64,000 nt of DNA from Maridesulfovibrio zosterae DSM 11974 (GTDB lineage Bacteria; Desulfobacterota; Desulfovibrionia; Desulfovibrionales; Desulfovibrionaceae). This document shows, piece by piece, positions 26,892 through 36,116 of the stretch (position 1 is its first letter; every line of letters begins with the position of its first letter). The stretch lies in contig NZ_KE384342.1 of assembly GCF_000425265.1 (NCBI RefSeq), positions 824,245-888,244 of the forward strand. The letters run 5' to 3'. Below the pieces are notes generated by a model, which was not told where the DNA came from, searched no databases, and saw only the letters and a list, made by a program, of their open reading frames with translations. The position numbers and the translations under genes were made by a program.

Positions 26892-26952
26892 ACAATCTTT
26901 TTTTCACAATTATATCCAAAAGATATATCTCTCAGGTTCACAAAAAAGATTG
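26892..26952. promoter_or_regulatory. Inverted repeat in the LysR/transporter promoter region
   Basis: ACAATCTTTTTT (about 26892-26903) is repeated inversely as AAAAAAGATTGT (about 26942-26953), with an AT-rich centre. It lies between the divergent start codons of the LysR gene and the transporter operon, where a LysR operator would be expected. The arms are low in complexity, so chance is possible. Confidence 0.35.
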
Positions 26953-27119
26953 TTACAAATTCCACAATCAAAGAAGCGGATTAAGTTTAATTTAAAACTA
27001 ATTCATTTTAATTACCTTGTACACCCCCGTCAAAGTAGGCATTAATCCTTTTATTCACAATGTGCCATAAATTTATAAGCACCGATAGAAACTTACTTTA
27101 AACTATACGGAGGAATCAT

Positions 27120-28529
27120 ATGAGTACTGCCTCACCACCGAGCGAAACACCATTATCACAAAAAATAGGCTGGATTCTATCCTTTGTGATACCGGCTCTT
27201 ATACTTGTAACAGTTCATGGAGACGGATTAACCCGTGAAATGGTAATATTTATGGCGATTACATCCTGGGCTGTAATCTGCTGGGCGACAGAAATTCTAC
27301 CTGCGCCTATGGTAGGTATAATCCTTCCGACTTTATATTTTGCCACTAAAGTTGCGCCGCCTCAAGTTGCCCTTGGGAAAGCATTCACAACTGTAATTCC
27401 ATGGGCGATTATCGGTGCTCTGCTTATCGGTCTTATGGCGTACAAAACAGGTCTTGCAAAACGTCTTGTCTTAAAATGTATGGTCTTAACCGGTTCTTCA
27501 TATTATGGGCTGTTCTTCGCTCTGTTTATAAGCGGTATGCTTTTAACCATACTCGTCCCTTCCGGAACAGCAAAGAGTACAATTATGCTAGCTCTCGGAG
27601 TTGGTGCTTGTGATGCTTTGAACTTAAAGAAAGGGTCACGAGAATCAACAGCCGTCTTGTTTGCTGCTTTCCTATCAGTATGCGCTCCTCGTTTCGGGCT
27701 TCTTACAGGCTCGCTTGAGAATCTGGCCGTAACCAGACTTATGTCATCCGTCACCGGTGTCTCAATAAGCTATGCTGATTATGCTATCCAGAACTTCATT
27801 CCTGCGACTATTTATTGCGCTCTTTCAATGTGCCTGCTTCTGTTTATGGTTAAAGGAAAAGGCAAACTAAAAAAGGAATTATTACTTGCGCAATATGAAG
27901 AAATGGGGCCGATCTCCCAGGGTGAGTGGATATCCGCATTTATAGCTGTTAGTGCTGTAGTTCTTGCTGCAACTCAAAAATTACACGGCATTCCGATTTT
28001 ATACCTATTCATGGCATTTGGAATTCCTGCTTTTATTCCCAAATACAGAATCCTGGATCAAAAAGACTTCAACACTCTTGCATTTCCAATGCTTTTCTTC
28101 ATTACGGGATCTTTATCAATCGGGTTCGTTGCAGGACATATAGGTATAGGTAAATGGTTGTGTTCACTCCTGCTTCCGGTAGCTCAATCCATGGAAAGTG
28201 TTTTCGGACTTTCTACACTTGCCTATTCTTTCGGTGCTATTTTTAACTTCATTCTTACCCCGTTGTCTGCTCAGGCTCTTATGACGGTTCCTCTTTCGGA
28301 ACTGGCTGTATCTCTGCATGTGCAGCCTTATCCTATTGTCTATAGTTTCCTTTATGGAACGGATCAGTACATCTTTGCATACGAATTCGCTTTGCTCCTT
28401 TTCTTCTGTTCCACAGGTCATCTGCGTCTTCGTTATGCCATGAAAGTTTTAGCCTTCAGAATGCTTGCCTTCCCAATATTTCTGGGAACTATCGCAGTAC
28501 CGTACTGGACACTGATCGGAATCGTTTAA
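27120..28529 (+). CDS. DASS (SLC13) family anion transporter
   Basis: 469 residues, about 11-12 membrane helices. It has the family pattern: an early WATEILPAPMVGIILP helix, re-entrant-loop-like MLLTILVPSGTAKSTIMLALGVGA (the S-N-T-like substrate/Na+ motif, here SGT), and a second half with PLSAQALMTVPLSELA. DASS members carry sulfate, dicarboxylates or other organic anions with Na+ or in exchange. GGAGG lies 7 nt before the ATG. It is the first gene of the sulfotransferase operon, so it may import an organic sulfate or export sulfate or another product; which is not visible. Confidence 0.85.
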   Translation: MSTASPPSETPLSQKIGWILSFVIPALILVTVHGDGLTREMVIFMAITSWAVICWATEILPAPMVGIILPTLYFATKVAPPQVALGKAFTTVIPWAIIGALLIGLMAYKTGLAKRLVLKCMVLTGSSYYGLFFALFISGMLLTILVPSGTAKSTIMLALGVGACDALNLKKGSRESTAVLFAAFLSVCAPRFGLLTGSLENLAVTRLMSSVTGVSISYADYAIQNFIPATIYCALSMCLLLFMVKGKGKLKKELLLAQYEEMGPISQGEWISAFIAVSAVVLAATQKLHGIPILYLFMAFGIPAFIPKYRILDQKDFNTLAFPMLFFITGSLSIGFVAGHIGIGKWLCSLLLPVAQSMESVFGLSTLAYSFGAIFNFILTPLSAQALMTVPLSELAVSLHVQPYPIVYSFLYGTDQYIFAYEFALLLFFCSTGHLRLRYAMKVLAFRMLAFPIFLGTIAVPYWTLIGIV

Positions 28530-28583
28530 TAAAAATACAATAAACTATAACATATATTTATTTAATTAATCAGGAGGTTTAAA

Positions 28584-28892
28584 ATGATCCAAGAAATCAA
28601 CACTGAAGAGTATGATGCTCTCGATGCTTCAGGCCCTATGCTGGTAGAATTCTACTCTAAAAGCTGCGGCCCATGCAAAATGCTGGCATTCGTGCTCAAA
28701 GACATCGACAAGATGAAACCGGAATTTAAAATCTACACAATTGATTACGACGAAAATCAGGAACTCAAAGAACGCCTTGGAGTTAAGGGATTTCCCTCCA
28801 TGCTGTTCATGAAGGACGGCAAAGAAGTCAGTCGTTTAGCCGGACTTAAGCAGAAGCCGGTAATAGTAAAAGAAATTGAAGCAATCGCATAA
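28584..28892 (+). CDS. Thioredoxin
   Basis: 102 residues, normal thioredoxin length. Active site SCGPC with Cys28 and Cys31; the Trp before the first Cys of classic thioredoxin is replaced by Ser. The cis-Pro is in GVKGFPSMLFMKDG. There is no signal peptide, so it is cytoplasmic. It sits between the transporter and the sulfotransferase genes, 15 bp before the latter, with a strong AGGAGG site. It is probably reduced by the thioredoxin reductase encoded after the sulfotransferase. A dedicated thioredoxin in this operon suggests redox control of a partner protein. Confidence 0.93.
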   Translation: MIQEINTEEYDALDASGPMLVEFYSKSCGPCKMLAFVLKDIDKMKPEFKIYTIDYDENQELKERLGVKGFPSMLFMKDGKEVSRLAGLKQKPVIVKEIEAIA

Positions 28893-28907
28893 ATTGGAGA
28901 AATTATT

Positions 28908-30791
28908 ATGAGCAATCGAATTACTTACACCTGTGAAGACCATTTGATTACCCAGCAGACAACAGCTGAGGAAGCATTTCTGGCAGATTTTGAAAAGAGT
29001 GAATACACTCTGGATAATCCGCTCGTAGTTAAAAATCCTTACCTGATTAACCCATTGTGCGCTCTTGTAATGTTTACAACACCAAAGGACGCCACTCCAA
29101 CCGTGACAGTTCACGGCAAACGTATACAGCGTGAAGATCTCAGCCATACTTTCGCTTCCGGCACTGTGCACAAGCTGCCAATTCTCGGTCTTTACGAAGA
29201 CTTTGACAACAAAGTCGAAATAAAACTTTGCGACGGTTCCAGTACTACACTTACTATCAAGACCGAAAAACTTCCCGCAAGAGTTAGCCGTTGTAGGCAG
29301 ATTTCTACTTCCATAGATTACCTCAAAGACGATCTTATGTTTCTGAGTACTGCAGGTAAAAACAGCCCTGCAGCATATGACTACAAAGGCAACATCCGTT
29401 GGATGCTGACCGTTAACACTATGTTTGATTTGAAACGGGCTGCAAACGGCAACCTGCTCACAGGCTCCCCGCGTTTCTGCCATATGCCATATAATGCAAC
29501 AGGTCTCGTCGAGATCGATATGATGGGTAAAATTTACAAAGAATATCGCATTCCCGGTAACTATCACCATGATCAGCTGGAAATGGAAGACGGAAATCTT
29601 TTGATTTTAACTCAGGATCTACATTCCGAAACAGTGGAAGATCAATGCGTACTTGTAGACCGCAAAACCGGTGAAATCCTTAAAACATGGGATTTTAAAG
29701 ACGTACTGCCACAGGACGTTGCAGGCTCCGGCTCTCAGGATGCTCATGACTGGTTCCATAACAATGCTGTCTGGTATGACAAAAAAACTAACAGTTTGAC
29801 TTTATCTGGACGTCATCAGGATGCCGTCATCAACATTGATTATGATTCAGGAAAACTCAATTGGATTGTTGGTGATCCTGAAGGCTGGCCTCAGGAAATG
29901 GTTGATAAGTACTTCTTTACCCCAGTTGGTGATGTAGAAAACTTTGACTGGCAGTATGAGCAGCACGCTTGTCTCATAACTCCTTCCGGTGATGTAATGT
30001 GCTTTGACAACGGCCAGTATCGTGCCAAATCTTCTGAAAATTATATCAAAAACGCTGAAAATTTTTCTCGCGGCGTTCGCTATCGCATTGATACCGATAA
30101 GATGGAAATAGAACAGGTATGGCAGTACGGTAAAGAACGTGGACCTGAATTCTTTTCCCCGTATATTTGTAATGTAGAATACTACAATGAAGGTCACTAC
30201 ATGATCCATTCAGGCGGAATCGGTTATGAAAACGGACTGCCTTCAGATTCATTACCGGCTTTTCTTGATAAAAAAGACCCAAATGTTGAATTGCGTTCCG
30301 TTACTGTAGAAGAGAAAAATGGTGTTGTCCTTTACGAAATGGAAACCGAAGGCAATTTCTACCGTGCTGAAAAACTGCCTCTGTACCACGATGGTGACAA
30401 CGTTACCTTCGGCCCCGGACAGCTTCTCGGTAAACTGGATGTTACTCCAACATTTGATACTGATCCTGAAGTAGAAGAAATCGATGATCTGCCCAATTCT
30501 TGGCACAATATCATTATCGAAGAAGATGAAGACCGTTTTGTTTTTCATGGCAAATTTGAACGTGGCACTCTGGCAATGCTCTGCCTTGAAGGCTCTGAAT
30601 CTAATTGCAACTACTTCATCAATACTGCAGCTACTCGTCATCTTGCAATGTGCTCCGGTACTTTCTTAGAAGACGACGACCGCGATGTGAAATTGAATGT
30701 AAGTAAAGAAGGGCTAAAAGGACGCTATACCTTAAAGCTCATCATCAACGATAAGAAATACCATCTGGGTGTTTCCATCTACGCAGGCTAG
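28908..30791 (+). CDS. Aryl-sulfate sulfotransferase (ASST family), without signal peptide
   Basis: 627 residues. ASST moves a sulfuryl group from one aryl sulfate to another phenol through a sulfo-histidine, without PAPS. Family landmarks are in order: NPYLINPLCALVMFTT and LPILGLYEDFDNKV in the N-terminal domain, DWFHNN (His284), SGRHQD (His303), QH (His353), DNGQYR (Arg372) and MIHSGG (His434). The last three align by position with the E. coli enzyme's His356, Arg374 and catalytic His436. Unlike the well-studied periplasmic enzymes it begins without a hydrophobic signal, so it should act in the cytoplasm. It is followed by a terminator hairpin and then the thioredoxin reductase gene. Confidence 0.88.
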   Translation: MSNRITYTCEDHLITQQTTAEEAFLADFEKSEYTLDNPLVVKNPYLINPLCALVMFTTPKDATPTVTVHGKRIQREDLSHTFASGTVHKLPILGLYEDFDNKVEIKLCDGSSTTLTIKTEKLPARVSRCRQISTSIDYLKDDLMFLSTAGKNSPAAYDYKGNIRWMLTVNTMFDLKRAANGNLLTGSPRFCHMPYNATGLVEIDMMGKIYKEYRIPGNYHHDQLEMEDGNLLILTQDLHSETVEDQCVLVDRKTGEILKTWDFKDVLPQDVAGSGSQDAHDWFHNNAVWYDKKTNSLTLSGRHQDAVINIDYDSGKLNWIVGDPEGWPQEMVDKYFFTPVGDVENFDWQYEQHACLITPSGDVMCFDNGQYRAKSSENYIKNAENFSRGVRYRIDTDKMEIEQVWQYGKERGPEFFSPYICNVEYYNEGHYMIHSGGIGYENGLPSDSLPAFLDKKDPNVELRSVTVEEKNGVVLYEMETEGNFYRAEKLPLYHDGDNVTFGPGQLLGKLDVTPTFDTDPEVEEIDDLPNSWHNIIIEEDEDRFVFHGKFERGTLAMLCLEGSESNCNYFINTAATRHLAMCSGTFLEDDDRDVKLNVSKEGLKGRYTLKLIINDKKYHLGVSIYAG

Positions 30792-30808
30792 TTAACGTCC
30801 CAACACAT

Positions 30809-30841
30809 CCGCAGCAGATATCATTCTGCTGCGGTTTTTTT
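30809..30841 (+). terminator. Terminator hairpin between the sulfotransferase and trxB genes
   Basis: CCGCAGCAG (30809-30817) pairs with CTGCTGCGG (30826-30834), followed by seven T. It lies 17 bp after the sulfotransferase stop and 24 bp before the next start, so it probably reduces rather than abolishes downstream transcription. Confidence 0.85.
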
Positions 30842-30864
30842 ATTCAAATTTATAAGGAGTAATC

Positions 30865-31791
30865 ATGAAAATTTATGATGTTCTTATTATCGGTGCCGGT
30901 CCCGCCGGAATGACTGCAGCAATATATGCAATCCGTGCCAACATGTCTGTTCTTATGATTGATAGACTGTCTCCCGGCGGTCAGATGATCAACACCAATG
31001 AGATAGAAAACTATACTGGTTCCGGCGTCGTCAATGGTGCTGAACTTAGCATGCAGATGTTTGAACATACTCAGAATCTGGGCGTGGAATTTGATTACAA
31101 AACAGTTTTGGACATTGTCGATAACGGCGAGACTAAAACAGTTATCTGCGAAGAAGACGACGCACGTTTTGAGACAAAAACTGTCATCCTCGCAACAGGA
31201 ACTGTTCCCAGAAGACTCAACGTACCGGGAGAAGACAACTTTGCAGGCACCGGAGTCAGCTGGTGTGCCATCTGCGACGGTGCACAGTATCGCGATAAAG
31301 ATGTTGTCGTAATCGGCGGCGGAAACTCCGCAGTAGAAGAGTCTATTTATCTCGCAGGCATTACTTCTTCACTAACCATTGTCACCATGTTTGACCTGAC
31401 TGCTGATCCTAAAGCTTGTGACCAGCTTCGCGCTATGGAAAACGTCACCATCTATCCTTATCAGGACATTATCGAATTCACAGGTGACGGAGCTCTGGAT
31501 GGAGTTAAATTCAAATCAACTAAAGAAGATGCAACAGAACGCCACGTGAAGTGCGACGGTGTATTTGAGTATATAGGTCTGATGCCTACCTCTGATAGTT
31601 TTAAGCATTTGGGAATTCTTAACGATTTCGGTTTCATCGATGTTGATGACGAAATGCGCACCTCAGTGAAAGGCATTTACGGTGCAGGCGACATCACAAG
31701 CAAAAAACTACGCCAAATTATTACCGCCTGCTCTGATGGTGCTATCGCCGCCAACAGTGCCGCTAAATATGTCGAAAGTTTAAAAGGATAA
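30865..31791 (+). CDS. Thioredoxin reductase, atypical NAD(P)H site
   Basis: 308 residues, normal length for a low-molecular-weight TrxR. FAD motif GAGPAGMTAAIYA at the start, redox pair CAIC (Cys134/Cys137), nucleotide motif VIGGGNSAVEES, and the C-terminal FAD motif GIYGAGDI. The HRRxxxR segment that recognises the 2'-phosphate of NADPH is absent: the corresponding stretch reads TIVTMFDLTADPKA. This suggests NADH or another electron donor. It follows the sulfotransferase and thioredoxin genes and likely reduces that thioredoxin. Confidence 0.92.
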   Translation: MKIYDVLIIGAGPAGMTAAIYAIRANMSVLMIDRLSPGGQMINTNEIENYTGSGVVNGAELSMQMFEHTQNLGVEFDYKTVLDIVDNGETKTVICEEDDARFETKTVILATGTVPRRLNVPGEDNFAGTGVSWCAICDGAQYRDKDVVVIGGGNSAVEESIYLAGITSSLTIVTMFDLTADPKACDQLRAMENVTIYPYQDIIEFTGDGALDGVKFKSTKEDATERHVKCDGVFEYIGLMPTSDSFKHLGILNDFGFIDVDDEMRTSVKGIYGAGDITSKKLRQIITACSDGAIAANSAAKYVESLKG

Positions 31792-31819
31792 TCCTACTAA
31801 ACCCAAAATGGAGTATATG

Positions 31820-32737
31820 ATGAAGTGGATGAAGGTTCAGCTGCTTATCGCGCTGATGATACTATGTTGTGGTGTAACTGTTTATGCTGAAGAAAATTAC
31901 CCGGTCGCATGGGGGCCAGCAAGTACTACGTTTGGACCATGCGGTTTGTCCATGCCAACAGGAAAACTTGCTGTTGGTGGCAATATCTTTTTTGGGGACA
32001 GTAATGGTTTATGGAAACATAGTAAGCGCATCAATGGTAATACTAAAGCTACAAAGCTGAATGAAGTTTTCAAACTTCGTTATGGTATATGGGATGGCCT
32101 GGATGCCCGTATTGCAATACCTGTATATAATGTTCATATGGAAAAGACCAATACTTCGAATCATGATTTGTATGGTGTTGGCGATATGAGCCTTCTCCTG
32201 CATCAACGTCTCTTGAATCAGAAAGCTGGAGACCCGTTTTCCCTGGCAATTGACTTTGGCCCCATTTTACCTACAGGAACAGTAAGTGAACATTCATCAA
32301 ATGTAGCTGGTAACTCTGCATGGGGTGTTATGGGCGGAATCGGCGCCACATATTTTCTCTATGCAAACCGTTTTGATACTGAAGTAAACTATGCTACTTT
32401 TTCAGAGGGTGGTCACGACTACCAGAAAGGGGACAGGTTTCGCTGGAATCTGGCTTACGCTTATGCTCTTAATGAGAACTGGGACATAGGACTCGAATCA
32501 AGTATGGAAATTTATGCTGAATCTGAGCAAAACGGATTAATGCTGAAAGACTCATCATTGGAGTGGTATGCTGGGCCTAAAGTTGCCTATAAATATAAAC
32601 CGTGGGGAACTTTTGCAGGGCTTACATTCAAAGCTCCAGTCGAACGCTGGTATCAGGGAACAAAAGCCTGTTCCGATGATTACAGAGTTGAATTCAAGTT
32701 AATTAAAACTTTTGATCTGGCGGCTCTCTTCAAGTAA
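31820..32737 (+). CDS. Outer-membrane protein of the MetA/phenol-degradation type
   Basis: 305 residues from the ATG at 31820, chosen because GGAG lies 6 nt upstream; ATGs at 31808 and 31817 are in the same frame. A signal peptide is cut after VYA. The mature part is a string of amphipathic beta strands with aromatic ends (AIDFGPILPTGT, WNLAYAYALNENWDIGLESS, YAGPKVAYKYKPWGTFAGL), as in the MetA-pathway phenol-degradation-like family of outer-membrane proteins often found with aromatic-compound genes. It starts 28 bp after trxB and could let aromatic substrates cross the outer membrane. The family call is moderate. Confidence 0.65.
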   Translation: MKWMKVQLLIALMILCCGVTVYAEENYPVAWGPASTTFGPCGLSMPTGKLAVGGNIFFGDSNGLWKHSKRINGNTKATKLNEVFKLRYGIWDGLDARIAIPVYNVHMEKTNTSNHDLYGVGDMSLLLHQRLLNQKAGDPFSLAIDFGPILPTGTVSEHSSNVAGNSAWGVMGGIGATYFLYANRFDTEVNYATFSEGGHDYQKGDRFRWNLAYAYALNENWDIGLESSMEIYAESEQNGLMLKDSSLEWYAGPKVAYKYKPWGTFAGLTFKAPVERWYQGTKACSDDYRVEFKLIKTFDLAALFK

Positions 32738-32760
32738 CCTGAAATTTTGCATCAATAATC

Positions 32761-32798
32761 TAGAGAAAGCCGGTTCGTATGGATCGGCTTTCTCTATT
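32761..32798 (+). terminator. Terminator ending the sulfotransferase operon
   Basis: A perfect 12-bp stem (TAGAGAAAGCCG at 32761-32772 with CGGCTTTCTCTA at 32785-32796). It lies 24 bp after the outer-membrane protein stop codon. The T-tract is short, so strength is uncertain. Between it and 32915 nothing else is seen. Confidence 0.7.
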
Positions 32799-32914
32799 GG
32801 GGATAAGATCATAACTATACAGCAATAATTATCATACGCTCTAAAAGTTACTGCTACCCTTCATTTACTAACACTGTTTTCACAGCGCATAGAAGCCACT
32901 TGCCAGACAACGAA

Positions 32915-33847
32915 TTATATAGCTGCTACAGACTCTAATGAATTTGCTGTTACTGGTTCTAATTCTTTCTGTGGTTCAAGATCCTTTTGAATGTATGAGA
33001 TAAAATCATTTTGAATGTACGAAATAAGATCCTTTAATGCAGAAGAAAGTTTTGATGCCTTTGGGGTCACAAGAGTCAGTTCCGAGTATCCAAGGTCTGG
33101 CAATGATGACAGTGAATGTACCGGAAGGTTTCCAATCACTGATTCAGGTAACCCTACAAGACCAACCTTACTCAAAACGCCTGCCTCTACTGTGGCGATG
33201 TCAGGACTTGAAAAGACTGCTTTCCATGGGATTTTTTCCCGGTCCAGAGCCTGAATAATCTGTTCTCTGTAAGCACAACCTTCTGGGAATAGGATAAGCG
33301 GAACAACACCATTATTATGGAAGACAATGTCTGGTGATCCAACCCATTTCAACCTCTCCTTTCTTAATGGATCACCCACACGATTATTGGGTGGTTGCCG
33401 AATAAGAGCTATATCGATCATGCGAGACTTCATATTGCTCAATAGCTGTGTTGAGTCTCCACTAGACATATCCAAAGTAATTTTAGGAAAATGGATAGAA
33501 AAGTGTGTAAGTAACCGAGAAATATAGCTCGGAGCAATATCGTTGACAATTCCTAAACGTATTGAAGTCAATTTTCCTGTAACAATCGTCTTTTTTACAA
33601 CAGTATCATGCAAGCTTAATAATTCATTTCCTGATAAAGATAACTCCTTCCCTGCTTTTGTAACGCCCAGCAGTCTACCCTGCTTCCTAGATAAAAGCTT
33701 CACTCCCAGAGAAGATTCCAGTTTGCTTAATTGCCTGCTGACTGCAGATTGAGTCAAACACAACTTTTGACTGGCACGGGCAAAACCTTCACATTCAACG
33801 ATAGTTAGAAAAGTACGCAATAAGCCAATATTTAGATCAGTTCTCAT
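32915..33847 (-). CDS. LysR-family transcriptional regulator
   Basis: 310 residues. N-terminal winged helix (LNIGLLRTFLTIVECEGFARASQKLCLTQSAVSRQLSKLE) followed by a LysR substrate-binding domain. The C-terminal tail is longer than usual and contains a duplicated eight-residue unit (YIQNDFIS / YIQKDLEP), encoded by a 24-bp tandem repeat. It is convergent with the sulfotransferase operon and divergent from the EamA-methyltransferase operon, which is the more likely target. The ligand is unknown. Confidence 0.88.
   Translation of the reverse strand: MRTDLNIGLLRTFLTIVECEGFARASQKLCLTQSAVSRQLSKLESSLGVKLLSRKQGRLLGVTKAGKELSLSGNELLSLHDTVVKKTIVTGKLTSIRLGIVNDIAPSYISRLLTHFSIHFPKITLDMSSGDSTQLLSNMKSRMIDIALIRQPPNNRVGDPLRKERLKWVGSPDIVFHNNGVVPLILFPEGCAYREQIIQALDREKIPWKAVFSSPDIATVEAGVLSKVGLVGLPESVIGNLPVHSLSSLPDLGYSELTLVTPKASKLSSALKDLISYIQNDFISYIQKDLEPQKELEPVTANSLESVAAI
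32985..33032. repeat. Two-copy 24-bp tandem repeat inside the LysR gene
   Basis: TTTTGAATGTA(T/C)GA(G/A)ATAA(A/G)AT.. occurs twice in tandem (32985-33008 and 33009-33032), in frame near the 3' end of the coding region. Four or five positions differ between copies, so it is not very recent. Confidence 0.7.
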
Positions 33848-34266
33848 TAGATAAATCTCCGCTTGCGAGAAATAGTCTTCCGCATTCTACTAAACATTAT
33901 AATGACTAGGTTTAAAAGCGTTATCATTTCAAATATCAAAAGTAAAAGCACAAGTTTTCTTATCTTAAATCATAAAACCTAAATACGACAACTATTTAGT
34001 AAACCTATAACAATAGGCTGAACTATTTAATTGCTCCTCTGCGTATCGACTCAATTTCGAAATATCCTCAATTTATGTCAAAACGATAAGTATAACTATT
34101 TTTAGCCAATACATACATTCAATATTCCAAATTTGTTGTGCAAGTGCAAAAAAAGTAATTTTGCAACGGCAATTAAATTATGTAGATAAATATCCAACAA
34201 AAATACCACTTCTAATTATCAATAAAGTGAATTTTAAACTGATTCCATTTATAGAGATGTAAATAC
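33848..34266. other. AT-rich divergent intergenic region
   Basis: 419 bp between the LysR gene and the EamA-led operon. No gene, RNA or clear dyad was recognised. It should hold the promoters for both sides. Confidence 0.5.
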
Positions 34267-35166
34267 ATGACGAAAATTAATATGACCTACTTTTGGATAA
34301 TGACAAGTATTGTTTTCAGTATACTTTGGAGCTCGGCTTTTATCGCAGGAAAAATTGCAATCAGGAATTGTCCTCCACTACTGTTGCTTGGCATCCGCTT
34401 TTTTATTGCAGGAATAATACTACTTATTATCGCAAAAATACTCGGTTATGAAGATCTTTTTTGTATCAGGAACATATATAAAATAACACTGCTCGGAATA
34501 TTAAATAACGTACTGTATCTGGGATTGGTATTTATAGGACTTAAAAATGTATCGGCCTCAGTCGTAGTCGTATTGGTATCTTTAACTCCAATAATCACCA
34601 CGATGTTCTCTGTTTTATTTTTAATAGAGAAAATAACCCCGCTAGCTGTAGTTGGACTAATACTAGGACTTGTCGGGACAGCCATCATAGCAGTGTATGA
34701 CAGCAATGTTTACTTTGACATGAATGGTTTAATTCTAATTCTACTTGGAGTCTCTGCCTTTTCTTTAGGAACAATTTTATTCAATAAATTAGAGCTAAAT
34801 AATTATCCATTATTGTACCTTGTTGCATACCAATCAATAATCGGATCTGTTCCATTATTTATAATGTCATATTTCATTGAGGACTTTTCACTGCTTCATT
34901 TAAATGCACAACTTATCTTCAGCATATCATATCTTGTTTTTGTTGTATCAATAGGTGCGACAATATTATGGTTCCATATTTTAAGAAAACTAGACCCATC
35001 ACTAGCATCATCTGTTCATTACCTGAATCCAATATTTGGATCTATTCTGGCAGTTATATTTCTTGGCGAAAAAATTCATCACTACTTCATATTAGGATTG
35101 ATGATGATACTAACCGGTATATTTCTTATACAAACTAATAGGAGGCATAATGCAAACAACAATTAA
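34267..35166 (+). CDS. EamA (drug/metabolite transporter) family permease
   Basis: 299 residues with ten hydrophobic helices in two five-helix EamA repeats (SILWSSAFIAGKIAIRNCPP in the first; the second ends PIFGSILAVIFLGEKIHHYFILG). These carriers usually export amino acids, their derivatives or other small metabolites. It overlaps the methyltransferase gene by 17 bp and leads a three-gene operon, so it probably exports that pathway's product. Confidence 0.9.
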   Translation: MTKINMTYFWIMTSIVFSILWSSAFIAGKIAIRNCPPLLLLGIRFFIAGIILLIIAKILGYEDLFCIRNIYKITLLGILNNVLYLGLVFIGLKNVSASVVVVLVSLTPIITTMFSVLFLIEKITPLAVVGLILGLVGTAIIAVYDSNVYFDMNGLILILLGVSAFSLGTILFNKLELNNYPLLYLVAYQSIIGSVPLFIMSYFIEDFSLLHLNAQLIFSISYLVFVVSIGATILWFHILRKLDPSLASSVHYLNPIFGSILAVIFLGEKIHHYFILGLMMILTGIFLIQTNRRHNANNN

Positions 35167-36103
35167 CACGAAGTCAATGATCTGCACTAAAGAAGTTCTT
35201 AACAATGTTAATGATGAATTAACAATCGCTTTAACAGACTATTCGTATTCCCCAAAGAGCTCTGACTGGAAAAAGGACTGGGTGCACTCTGTAGCGGCCC
35301 CTGCTTTTAAGGAATTCAAAAATAAAAATTATGATATTAATTCATTTTGCACAATTGGAACGGGGGCTGGTCTCGATGCAATCGCAGCCATTGAGATACT
35401 TACTCCGTCAGAAGTAACTATCACCGACATACATAACGAAGTAGTTTCTACGGCACTTAGCAATATTAAATTAAATTTGAAGGATAATACAGATGTAAAA
35501 ATCACCGGATATACTGGTGATTTAATGAGTCCATTCACAGAATCAGATTTAAAATTTGATCTTATATACGAAAATCTTCCAAATATTCCTGCAACAGATA
35601 CGGATTTTATATTCACCAGCCAGAATAGTTCAAGTTTTATCAAAGAAAGACAGGGTATCCCTTTCATTGCAAAGCAACTTTTATTGGAGTCACATTACTC
35701 TTTGCTGATTTCAGCCCGTAAACATTTAACTAAAAATGGAAAAATCTTATGCTCCATTGGAGGTAGATGTTCACTTGCAGGTATTTGCGCAATGTTCATC
35801 CGGGCAAATTATTGGCCTAAGATATTAACTTACAACTGGAAAATCCAATCTGAACCCGATGAAGTTATTGGAGGCTATTCAGCCAGCCAGAAAGCTGGTT
35901 ATGGCCCATTTTATTTTTATCCGGTCGAGGCGCTGGAAAAGACATTCTCTTCTGTACAAAGATCTGATGAGCATGCTCAAGCATATCAACTGGAGAATTG
36001 TTTGAGCAAATATGCAATTACCCCGCATGAAGCCATGAAAAGAAGTAACGCAGGGCAGGAAATAGGTCATACTGTCGTGGTTATTGAGGCTAGTCCAATT
36101 TAA
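35150..36103 (+). CDS. SAM-dependent methyltransferase-like protein of unknown substrate
   Basis: 317 residues. The Rossmann core is at about 60-215: TIGTGAGLDAIAAIEIL (motif I), ITDIHNEVVSTALSNIKLNL (acidic ribose-binding residue), then DLIYENLPNIP in the place where N-x-P-Y-type methyltransferases have their active loop, and HLTKNGKILCSIGG. A 60-residue N-terminal extension and a long C-terminal part (FYFYPVEALEKTF) differ from ordinary class I enzymes. AGGAGG precedes the ATG. It lies between an exporter and a beta-replacing PLP enzyme. It may methylate, or transfer another SAM-derived group to, an amino-acid-like intermediate; this is inference. Confidence 0.75.
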   Translation: MQTTINTKSMICTKEVLNNVNDELTIALTDYSYSPKSSDWKKDWVHSVAAPAFKEFKNKNYDINSFCTIGTGAGLDAIAAIEILTPSEVTITDIHNEVVSTALSNIKLNLKDNTDVKITGYTGDLMSPFTESDLKFDLIYENLPNIPATDTDFIFTSQNSSSFIKERQGIPFIAKQLLLESHYSLLISARKHLTKNGKILCSIGGRCSLAGICAMFIRANYWPKILTYNWKIQSEPDEVIGGYSASQKAGYGPFYFYPVEALEKTFSSVQRSDEHAQAYQLENCLSKYAITPHEAMKRSNAGQEIGHTVVVIEASPI

Positions 36104-36116
36104 TAGGAGATTCGAA

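Noticed and set aside
28836-29570. 244-codon minus-strand frame opposite the sulfotransferase
   Set aside because: Overlaps a well-supported gene on the other strand and has no recognisable domain; Cys/Phe-rich composition typical of a shadow frame.
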